From Lithodes maja (lineage: Eukaryota > Arthropoda > Malacostraca > Decapoda > Lithodidae), in assembly GCA_037953745.1 (NCBI GenBank), contig JBAKBP010000709.1:186001-250000 (forward strand): a DNA stretch of 64,000 bases. Reading direction: 5' to 3'. The notes beneath the pieces are model-generated. The model was not told where the DNA came from, ran no database searches, and saw nothing but the letters and a program-made list of their open reading frames with translations. The translations under genes were made by a program, and so were the position numbers. Within the stretch, counting starts at the first letter, position 1. Each line of letters opens with the position of its first letter. Positions 52,379-62,384 of the stretch are shown in pieces.

Positions 52379-54216
52379 TGTTACGACCGGGCACTCGGGT
52401 ACACTAGGGCTCTTACACAGGACTCGAGTATGGCTCGCTGCCACAACGGAAACACACGATCCCAACCCCAGAGTACTGCCAGCCGAACAAAAAACGCCAC
52501 TACCCTCCAGAGTTCTATCTGCTATAACGGGGTATACAAGAACTCGGTACTAGCGTTTCACACAACAGACTAATAACAAGACGGGAGTTATCTAGTCTGG
52601 TCAACAATCAAACAAAGAAGAAAGTACTACAACACTAAAGAATAGTGTTGGCCGAAGCCGAAGTAATCCACCCTTGAACTAAGAACTTAAGAAGTCCTCC
52701 ACCCTCTACTTCGGATCGGCACTATTACGTTACGTTAAACAATAGTCCTCGAGCATCAAGCAAGGAATCTTCTGATAAAGTTAGATGCTTCTCGAATACT
52801 CGTAAGAAGTAAGTATCGGATTTTGAACAGCAATTTAATGAATAACTCACTGGTAATTAAAGGCTTTAAATTGACATAAGAAGAATTATAAGAATAAGCA
52901 ATAGGATATGGCAAACATTAAAAAGAAGTACTCCGACAATGCACTGGCAATAGCCTACTAAGATTGTGCTCGTGGGCCACTAATCTCTGAAGTAGCTAAG
53001 CGTGCCACACATGAAATCAATAGTGCTTAAACAATAATATACATAAGGAGAAGCTTCAATACTATGCTGTATCTGCTGGTCGAGCAAAGTCTAGCTGGGA
53101 TATCTTAGGTTAAGAGACAATGGCTGAGCAAGCGGCTCGTAGCCTAGCGAGGTCCTTAAGACTGTGCGGCCAAATTACGGTAATTGACGGGATGCTCTCT
53201 TGAGAGATCCAGATCACTAGTATCTGGTTCTCTCCTGGCGATCCTCTCAAAGTCAAGCAAATGAGATAGCACAGTGTTGGGTGGCACAGGCAAAAGCCCT
53301 CACTCGCAACACAGTGCTAAACTCCCACGGTACACAATCAAAAAGACCCCCTAGGCTTCCCACGTCTCCGTTGCAATTGTGCTGGTTCAACCAACCTAGC
53401 ACTCATAGGAAATCACAACTCGAGGAACCCTATCCCAGTCTAGCATTGCCTAAACCAGCAGAAAACAGGAACATGAATAATCGCACACAGGGAAATGCAT
53501 ATACGAGTGCAACAAACATCAATCAATCCTATTCTAGTTAACCCTTCCAAAAATAGGCTATCTAACAGGCACTTATCTCGTGAGAACTCAAGCGATAATA
53601 CTTTGGCTGACTAAATCTGCACCAAAGGGGTCATTGAGGTTATACAGGGACGAGAAGAGAAGAAGGTAGGCTGTTCAGAGAGTAGAGAAAGTTCACATCA
53701 GTCGGAAGAATATGGATAGTTGCAAGGGATATGAGAGGTCGCTTTGCCTGATGAGTTCTGGTCTAAAAATGGCGAGACCTCCCTTTTTATACTCGGCCCC
53801 GTAGCGAGCATAACGGCAATCATGACGTCACATTCTCTCTCTCAATCTGGGATCGACAAAGGATTCCCACGCTCTTGATGAGGGGGGAGGGAGGGGGGAA
53901 GGAGGGAGGAGGGAGTGAGGCCTACACACCTCGTGGCGCGCACACTGTCCTCCGTTACATAACTCGCTCTCTCTCATCACATCATTGTATATAAGTCCCA
54001 CACACAATACTTATATCTAATGATATAAAATAGAACTCGTTGACTTAGAAGAAAACAAAATACATAATGATAATACTTATAGTACAACGGTTCACATAAA
54101 CTGAGTTAGGAAACTCTACACAGACTACAGCCAAAGTTCCTGCCCTGACGATCCTAGCGAGAGTGGGGCCTGACTGGGCGTTCTGTACAGCATGCTCATA
54201 CTCGACATGCGTCACA
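52379..54216 (-). repeat. 5' LTR of the gypsy element
   Basis: 1838 bp, the upstream LTR for the minus-strand gag ORF. In minus-strand reading it begins TGTGACGCATGTCGAG and ends CGGTCGTAACA. It carries the promoter candidate described separately. Confidence 0.92.
53784..53791 (-). promoter_or_regulatory. TATA box of the gypsy 5' LTR
   Basis: The minus strand reads GAGTATAAAAAGGGAGG. It lies about 1.4 kb upstream of the LTR inner end and 1.6 kb upstream of the gag ATG. The start site would be about 25-30 bp further on (near 53755), not determined. Confidence 0.6.
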
Positions 54217-54592
54217 CCATTTAAAATCGGAAAGGACTGGAGTTCTCGAAAGGGGGCTTTATTCCTGGTCGCGATTAAGGAAGACGTCTGGGGTTCCCGA
54301 GCAGGACAACCTCTGGATTTATTTTCCCAGTATACCTGGGGGTATAAACTTGGGGGTCTCGGGGACTCCACGTTCTTCCTGACTTTCAGGTGGGTTTAAT
54401 AATCCTTGTTGGTTGATAGCCTCTAAAGTCCTATTTTAACTAACTATTATAAATCAGTATTGATCCTGGCTCTGGAGTGTGTGTGTGGTCGTGAGAGAAG
54501 GCAGACGTGGGGAGAATCAACATGACAGTCATTGGCAGATAATAAATAAGACTATAATTAGTATGTAAGATAGTTGTTTTTAACGCAATGTA

Positions 54593-55031
54593 TACCCGTA
54601 CAGCCCCAGCGACGCGCCTGACGCGTCGGCGATGTATGTAACGCACAGCCCCAGAGACGCGCCTGGCGCGTCACCCTAATTGCGCCGACCGTAACCTCAG
54701 GTGTAGCCACTCAAGAGGGCTCAGATTTGTATGGGAACTGTGTACGTATCCCACGCAACCGTGCCGATGGTTGAAAACTCTCAAAGTCCACGTGCGTGCG
54801 CGTGAGCACGCAATAACCTGTTTTTTTGGGGTAATTGCCTTCAATTTTTTACTCTTGTAAAATACGCTTTCGGGGGCTCTGTAGGACCATTCTTTAAGCT
54901 TTTTGAGCGGTTTTTCGTGGTTTTTCCTTCATTCCTAACCCATTCGCTATTGTTTCTGGAATAAAACCATTTTTTGAAAACCGGCCGGGTTCTGGTGAAC
55001 AAACATTACAAAACTAGCCGGGGCTGGACGG
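54593..55031. mobile_element. Possible TTAA-ended MITE with GACGCG palindromes
   Basis: The left sequence TACCCGTACAGCCCCAGCG and the right end read inward ACCCGTCCAGCCCCGGCTAG look like an imperfect terminal repeat. TTAA lies at 55032-55035, but the left TTAA is not clear. Near the left end two copies of CAGCCCCAG-GACGCG-5 nt-CGCGTC occur (54602-54628, 54646-54672). Confidence 0.4.
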
Positions 55032-55035
55032 GTTA

Positions 55036-55975
55036 ACTGTTCTGACCTTTATAAGAGTCTTTCAGAACTGGGGTGATGGATATATTGTGGCCTTCTCCGA
55101 GATATTACTATCTCAGAAGGACTCCCTGATGAGTGCCGTCATGGGTAGACGGTGTCTCACAGAGCCCTAGTTTGTTCTAGTCCTTCTTGGTTTCCACATC
55201 ATGGTGGTGGTGTGGTTGAGGGCTAGACGGGTGCTTGGACTTCTGTTGTGTATGGTGCCCTTCCTTGTGTCGTCTTTCTTTTCTACTTTCCTTATTCTTG
55301 GCTACTTCAGAATTATTCATGTTGATGAATAAGTTCTTCTCTGGTGTTGGAGAATGTGTTATTTCCATGGTAGTGACTCTTGTACATCTTGATGGACCGG
55401 TTGTGTCCTTGTGGCTTGGAGACACGTGTGGTGGGCAAAGGAGGAAAAATGCTTGGTGTTGGTGAATGTTGGGCAAGCTGTTTTTCTGTTATTTTATTTC
55501 CTTCTCTGTGATGAATGACCCCGTAGCTGAATCTGGTAACCTCAGACATTTTCTTGGTGGAAATGTTTGTATTACACCAGGCATTTTGTTGATGGGAAAT
55601 TTTAGTGCGAATGGTAGTAATAAATGGGGTAGAAGAGGTGTGTGTGTGTGTGTTGTTTGTGTCGGTGGGTGTATGGTTATGTGTCTGTATGTGTATATGA
55701 GTGTATATGAACTGTACTAGAAAAGGGTGGGAATACCGATCGTAACTTACAGCTCGCACATATAATAAGAGAGCGGCAGTTGTTTTGAACCCAACCTACC
55801 CTACTAGTCAATCTATACGCTATACTGGGAGAATATAGAGCACGTAACTGTACACTTGAATACCATAGTCTCTACCCCACTCATAAATATTTGTATACTT
55901 CACCTATTTATAGCTATGGAAGTATATATTATGTAAATACAAATTTATGAATGTAATGGTCTATACAACAACTAC

Positions 55976-55978
<3 letters not shown>
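55036..55978. other. No recognised gene; two overlapping minus-strand open frames
   Basis: Minus-strand frames at 55177-55476 and 55313-55759 are His-, Lys- and Thr-rich (for example ESRKERRHKEGHH). Part lies over a (GT)n microsatellite at 55640-55700. There is no domain, no credible start and no partner exon. A last exon of a host gene cannot be excluded, but I do not claim one. Confidence 0.35.
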
Positions 55979-56026
<48 letters not shown>

Positions 56027-56040
56027 CATACTGTATACTG

Positions 56041-56092
<52 letters not shown>
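55979..56092. repeat. (TA)n microsatellites
   Basis: Two long TA runs separated by CATATACATACTGTATACTG. Confidence 0.95.
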
Positions 56093-56096
<4 letters not shown>

Positions 56097-56600
56097 ACGA
56101 GGGGAGGTTCGGGGAAAGCAGATGCTCTAATAGCCTAGCCCACAGCACTTTCCAAAGAGAAACGCTGCAGCAAAAAGACAAACAATGCTGTAGTCATGTA
56201 CCCAACACTGCCCACCGTACTGCACGAACCCTGCAACAGACACGCTCTTAACATCCGACTCAACACCAAGACACGCAGGTTCTCTAGGAAAAGGGGTTAT
56301 CTTCCTCTTTGCTCTATTAAAGCAGTAATACAAGGAAACACAAAAATATCTACCGTCTCAGAGTCGGGGTCTATCCGACTCAAATTGATAATGATATTAG
56401 TATATCAAGAGTACTTCTAAGATTATTCTAAACTGTGCAACAATGCCAAAACATAATACTACTAGACTCCCAGAACAATTCATAGTATCCCCAGGTGCTC
56501 AGGAACCGAGAATGATACGAAACAAAAATCATGGGAGAAGTCCAATGCAGTAGCTTTTAACACATGAAACACAATGTTTGACATCTCGGTAGTGTTACGT
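56093..56600. repeat. LTR-like fragment starting TGTTACGA
   Basis: It begins TGTTACGAGGGGAGG, similar to the start of the gypsy LTRs, directly after a TA microsatellite. It ends somewhere near GTTACGTTACGAGCGGGGTT (56594-56613). No coding sequence. The family is uncertain. Confidence 0.35.
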
Positions 56601-56625
56601 TACGAGCGGGGTTCGAACCCATAAC

Positions 56626-56810
56626 CAGGGGTGTAAAGGTAATGAAGTACATTTACTCAAGGACAGTACTTAAGTATATTTTTCAGTATCTACTTTTTAA
56701 AAAGTAGATTTTTTGTCCAGTTCTTTTACTCTAACTTGAGTAGTATTTAGAAGAATTACTTGTACTTTTACTCCACTACATTTTATTTACTTCTTTTAAT
56801 TTTGTAGAGT
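56626..56810. mobile_element. hAT-like element end
   Basis: Starts CAGGGGTGTAAAGGTAATGA, then GTACATTTACTCAAGGACAG and TTACTTGTACTTTTACTCCA. From memory this closely resembles the ends of hAT-type elements very common in teleost fish and found in other animals. The opposite end and an 8 bp duplication were not found. Confidence 0.45.
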
Positions 56811-57545
56811 ACAACTTCAGCAAATTTCCTAAATATTCTTCCAAATAGATTTGAAATTCCAGGTAGCATTTCCCATGGACATTCCCCTGAATGTAGGTGT
56901 AACATTCCTTAGCTATTTCAAAGGTCACCATTATATTTATATGGCGCTGAGAGCCATCCCCTCTCCCCCACACATCCTAATGACTCTCCCTTTGTACCAC
57001 CTGATTCCAAAGGCTTAACACCTTACACTTTCCACCCTGACTCAGCATGGTAATTTTACTAGACCCTCATCTATATTTATTTGAACGGGAATACATTTTT
57101 GAATTTCATGTAACGAAGCTAACCAGAATTGTTAAACTAGCATTAGCAATTTAGAAGAATCCTTCAAAGAATAAATGTATTGATAAAGTGAAGATTATAT
57201 AAATATATGATAGTATAAATTATGCTATTCCGTAAAAAATAAATGATTGCAAACTATGGCTTTGAAATAACCACTCCTCACGATCTAAAGAAATAGAGAA
57301 TTGAAATTATATAACGAACACATGAGCAAACCATCAGGAGTAAAACTAAATTTAGGGAAATCCCCAAGTATAAATATATGCCTGTACAAAGTCCCTCGTA
57401 CAGAGCTACCTGCATAGTGTCATACTGTAATATTATTTATTATATTATTCACTAACTACAATATATTCTAGCCTGATATAATCTAACTTGCCATATTTTC
57501 ATTTCCCAAACCTTATACCTAATCTCACTTGTTTAATCCAGCATA
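56811..57545. other. No gene recognised
   Basis: AT-rich. The minus-strand open frame 56776-56973 overlaps the hAT-like end and has no recognisable motif. Confidence 0.4.
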
Positions 57546-59075
57546 ATCATAATTAACACTGTTTAAGAACATAAGAACATAAGAAAATGGGAGTCTGCAG
57601 AAAGCCGATTGGCCTAAGCAAGGCAGATCCCTGTCCCACACAACCCCAATTACAAAGCCCAATTATAGGCTCAACACTCTAATACCCTGAGGATCATCTT
57701 ACCAAAACGGTTAGAGATTAACGCAGGATTACGGGGGTCTGCAGAGCGCTGATTGGCCCAACCCTGCTGATCCCCCTTCACACCCAACCCTTCTCGTCCA
57801 TATGCTTATCCAATTTTATCTTAAAGCTCCCTATCGTTTTTAATCCCACTATAGCACTTGGTAGTCCATTCCACCCATCTACAACTCTGTTACCAAACCA
57901 ATATTTGCCTATATCATTTCTGAAACGAAATTTATCTAATTTGATACCATTGGTACGAGTTCTTTCGCTATCACTGAGCTTTAGTACATTTGTCATGTCC
58001 CCTTTGTTAATCCCACTAACCAACTTGAACACCTCTATCATATCCCCTCTAACTCTGCGTCTCTCTAACGAATGTAAGCCTAATTTCTTCAACCTTTCTT
58101 TATACGGAAGATTTCTAATATTATGGATCATTTTTGTCATTCTACGTTGTACTCTCTCCAATGAATCTATGTCCATTCTGTAATAAGGACACCAAAATTG
58201 AACAGCATAATCCATATGGGGTCTCACTAATGACAAGTAAAGTTTTAAGATAACATCAGCAGTTCTGTTACTCACACTCCTAGAGATGAACCCGAGAATC
58301 CTGTTTGCCTTGTTTCGAACGCTTATACACTGTTGTCTAGGCTTCAAATCATTGCTAACAAACACACCTAGATCTTTCTCACAATTCGAGTTTTCTAATT
58401 CCATATTAGCTAGTTTATATTTAACATTTGTATGCCTCTTCCCTATCTTTAATACCTTGCATTTGTCAATGTTGAACTTCATCTGCCAATTTACTGACCA
58501 TTCGTGTAAGGTATCTAGATCCCTTTGGAGGCACTCTATATCTCTATCTGAATCAATTGTTCTCCCCATTTTAGTATAGTCTGCAAATTTACTTATCCTA
58601 CTAGTTATACCTAAATCAAGGTCATTTATGTATATAACAAACAACAGAGGACCTAATACAGATCCCTGGGGGACACCACTTTTGACTGCTCCCCATTCTG
58701 ACTTTGTACCATTTATGCCGACTCTCTGCTTCCTACCAATTAGCCATGACCTAATCCATCCCAACAACGCCCCACCTATTCCATGCGCCTCAACCTTTCT
58801 CATCAATCTCTCATGGGGGACTCTGTCGAAAGCTTTACTGAAATCTAAATATATTATATCATATGACTTGTCATTATCTACTGCTTCATATACCTCTGAG
58901 AAAAAACTAAGCAAATTAGTAAGGCAAGAACGTTCCTGAGTGAATCCATGCAGAGAAGAATTTATTAAATTAAATGTATCTAAGTGGTTTCTAATTTTAC
59001 TAGCAATAATTGACTCTAGTAGCTTTCCTATGATTGATGTAAGTGTTATGCCCTGTTTTTCTACAGGTTTAACTT
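57546..59075 (-). pseudogene. CR1-like LINE, RT and 3' UTR, 5'-truncated (copy B)
   Basis: RT sequence starts near 59075 (GITLTSIIGKLLESIIASKI) and is open to a stop at 57778. Motifs: GFTQERSCLTNL, IIYLDFSKAFDRVPHERL with the first catalytic Asp, VPQGSVLGPLLFVIYINDLD, SKFADYTKMG, then the C-terminal KANRILGFISRSV, CPYYRMDIDSLERVQRRM and GNRVVDGWNGLPSAIV. The 3' UTR ends in TTCTTATG repeats (57549-57571), a CR1-type tail. As in copy A, the catalytic box reads ADYT (Tyr codon 58576-58578) instead of ADDT. Sequence upstream of 59075 in the same frame is not RT and is not part of the protein. Confidence 0.85.
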
Positions 59076-62000
59076 GGGTAATGTGAGTTCTAAATGACTG
59101 GGTATATAAGGCTGCATGCACAATACAAGGTATGAGGAATAGAGAACACAAAATAAACACACGATAACACGATACAAGTTCACGTTTATTGAAGTAAGTA
59201 AATAAAGAGCATGGAAAGATAATAATTCTCGTACAAAACAAATAATAGAAGGGAACTGCTAGCATTAGCGGATCTGGATGGAGCCTAGTCTCCCACTTCC
59301 AACGTTCAGGTATACTCTTCTGATCACGGGTTTAATTAGCAAGTTTGATTTTACTGGAAGACCTCAATACCGGAATCTCTAGTAACCTCATTGGGGTACT
59401 GATCTAAGTTTTATATTCTTATGGCAGAAATACGTAGAACACAAATCGGTGGGCGAACGTTAGATATCACTAGTGTTTTAATATCTGAATAAGGTAATTA
59501 CGAGAGTCAATGTCGCCTATTAATTAATGAGCACTGATACGCTTAGTACGTCCCAAATGGAATGGTTAAATATGAGTTACACTGGGCAAGGTTATAGCCA
59601 CTTTATAGAAAGTTAATAAGTGAGTGTCAAACTAGTACTATAACACTTAGTACTAGCAACATGAATCTTGAATAGTATTTGTAGATCTGGTCCTGGTTAT
59701 CTTGCTTCCGGTGATGTTGTGGGCTAACGACTGGTTCCTCGGCCGTCCAGGTGGTCCAAAATGTAGGAAGTTCTCAAGTCGGATCTCTTGACGATCGTTG
59801 CTGGCTACACACTTATATACCCACGAATTTGTGTGAAGGTTATAAGGTGCACGTTAGGACTTGTACATGGACAGCTCTTCTATTTAACTCCTGCCATGGA
59901 GTCTGCCGGCTCGGGAATCTCTCAACTCAGGAACAACACAAGGGCAGAGCTAGAGGTTAACTTCAGGGTAGTGACCACTGGTTGGTGTCTAACTTTCAAC
60001 TGATTTAACTGGGGGCGGGAGCTAGGTTTATAGGCTCGGTTCTGGACCCTGTAGACAATGGGGATCTCGAGTCTTATGGACTTACTTGAGCTCTCAATAG
60101 ATATGGGGACTAGGTAAGATGGTGATTACTGTTGTGGCACATGGCTGTAGGAAGCCTTCATATTTTAATATAACTGAGCCTTAGTAAGAGGTACTATTTT
60201 GGCTATACTGGAAGTATTTAGGGGAGAGAGACTGGATCTACTTTGCGAGGAGGATGGGGACAGCTGTGATAGGAGCGTCTCTCTTATATTGCTCAGTCTT
60301 TGTTCTATTGCATAGTGGAGGTGCTAATTTGACTATCCGAGTATGCAAAACAGGTAGATGGGTTATTGTGGGTATAGAGAAGTGTGGAAGGGGGTTAGAC
60401 ATGCATGGTTAGTTCATTGATAGGAAGAATTCCTAGGCTACCTGGCAATGACCCGGAAGTCAAAACAGGGGCCAGGTATACCTCCGCGGGAGTGGGGGTC
60501 TCCCTCCTCGGGTGGGTAAAAAGGGGTAGCCGGGCGCTCTCTCTCTGGGATGGTCGTCCGGCGGCTGTGGCTAGGGGCTTGCCATATCACCAGTGTTTGT
60601 AATAACCCTCTGTTTATGAGACAGATGTGGGTGTTCTTAATATCAAAACCGAAGGTGCCTTGGCTAGCTGGGTGTACTCAGTTGGTTGTTAATTGCATGG
60701 CTTGCTGGATGTGGTGGAGACTGGTTGTTAACTCTGCCACATTTATCTGGAAGTATGGCAATAGAAATTAGTTACTGGCGAGGCGGCGAGCCTCGCACCG
60801 ACGACCAGGGGGTGTAGGGTTGTGAATGGGTTGTAAGAGAATAGATGGCATGCAAGGGGTTAGTAAAGTTCTAATGTTGTTCTGGCCTACTAAGTGAAGG
60901 TAGGCTGGATAGGAGTATATATATAAAAGGTTGGAGAGCGTGAGCAACAGAAAATTCAAGGATCTTCAAGAGGTATGAGAGAGAGGCTAGGTTGGACAAG
61001 AGTCGAGAAGCGCGGGTGTCTTAATGAGAGGGGGGGGAGTTCAGGGGCTACAGGGATATTTGCCCCTAAGATCCCTGGGTGTGGGGGTGGCATTAGGCTA
61101 CAATTGATATTGGAGTTTGAAAAGACAGTGAAAGTACGTTAGTCAAATGCTACCGGGGGATGCAAATACGGGGTGGTATATGAGTCTGGAAAAGATAGAA
61201 TCATGTGGACTGTGAGGCGGTGGGGGAGAAGGAGGTTAACTGTAGGTGTGTGCGAGACTTGTGGATAAAGTAAGGAAAGACATGGTGTATTATTTCTCGT
61301 ACATACGAGGGGTTATGGACCTATTATTTGACACGCTTTTTGTGTACGTCTATGTGTCCCTGGGAACTGCGTTTTCTATGAAATATAGACCCAAGGAAAG
61401 CGGCAGGTCGTAGGGGTACTACGTTATTGTTTCGAGGTACTATGATAGATACTGGTAACAAAGGTTATCTATACAATCTCTGGTTGGGGTAAGGATTACG
61501 TTACAGCATGGGTGTATTAACTTCTAAGGTATATAACATCTACTTCTCGGATGCAAGAACATACATAGATATAATTATGGCTGTCTGATGTGTTGGCATT
61601 GGCTCAACGTAGGAATAGGGCATGGGTGTTTTTAATATGAATGTATATTCTTGTTAGAATCGGGCGGGTATGGGGTGTAGGACACAAAGTAATATGGCGT
61701 AGTGTGGACTGTGGATCGAAGGAGGTAAGCTGAAGACGTATGACAATTGTGGAAAAGTAAATGGAAAAAGGTGAACACAATGGCGGATAAAGATACTTAA
61801 CCTAAGGATTGAATACATAGATTAACGACGACATTATAGTCGTCGTCCTAATAAGGTGATGAAACCTGGTTGATCTTCACTTGGCACAATACGACACAAG
61901 GACAGTGCTGCTATGTCGTATCAATACTGGTGGCAGTTAATATTATAGAGACACTTAGTTATTAGAGGAACAATGCAAGGGGGGCGACTGAGCACGGGTT

Positions 62001-62380
62001 ACATATATCTATACTCGTCATGGGAAATTATATACGAGGTCTAGGGACAGGCGTGGGTGTTTTAACTTCTAAGATATATAACATCTACTTCTCGGATGTA
62101 AGAACATACATAGATATAATTATGGCTGTCGGATGTGTTGGCATTCGCTCAACGTCGGGACAGGGCATGGGTGATTTTAATATGAATGTATATTCCTGTT
62201 CATCATCTTTGTAGTTAGGAGTGTAGGACACGAGGGGGTAGTGTACGTGAGGTGTGGAAAATGGTCAGTTTAGAAAAGGTATGTAGGTGCGGCCTGGAGC
62301 TGCTTAGCCCTGCGGGCTTGGGCCTGTCTGAAATGGCTGGCTCGGTCAGCTGGTCCTTTCGTTCTGTGGACCTTTCTTTT
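59076..62380. other. No recognised gene; direct repeats
   Basis: A 3.3 kb stretch of mixed composition with many short unrelated open frames and no motif I know. 61507-61655 and 62047-62195 are direct copies of about 150 bp (TATATAACATCTACTTCTCG; ACATACATAGATATAATTAT). TATATAAGG at about 59102 and AATAAA-like sites near 59150 suggest a retroelement terminal region, but no boundaries were found. Confidence 0.45.
61507..62195. repeat. Two direct repeats of about 150 bp, 540 bp apart
   Basis: Both copies read GGGTGT-TTAACTTCTAAG-TATATAAC through GGGCATGGGTG-TTTTAATATGAATGTATATTC. They differ by scattered substitutions. Confidence 0.85.
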
Positions 62381-62384
62381 GCTG

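Larger units (their letters stand above)
46050..54216 (-). mobile_element. Ty3/gypsy-type LTR element, very recent, non-autonomous
   Basis: Two 1838 bp LTRs in direct orientation (46050-47887 and 52379-54216) flank a 4.5 kb interior. Both start TGTTACGACC and end GTCACA on the plus strand. The 4 bp CCAT occurs just outside each (46046-46049 and 54217-54220), a target duplication of typical gypsy size. The LTRs align without indels at an offset of 6329. The one difference I saw is A at 46777 versus T at 53106, so insertion was recent. PBS and PPT place the 5' LTR on the right. The interior has one ORF without a complete reverse transcriptase. Confidence 0.9.

Noticed and set aside
55177..55759. 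His/Lys-rich minus-strand open frames as a possible exon
   Set aside because: Composition is biased by a (GT)n tract and simple sequence, with no domain, splice context or partner.
59076..59265. Hydrophobic N-terminal extension of the CR1-like frame, resembling a signal or membrane segment
   Set aside because: The RT similarity starts only near 59075; the extension is chance open frame in flanking DNA joined to a 5'-truncated LINE.
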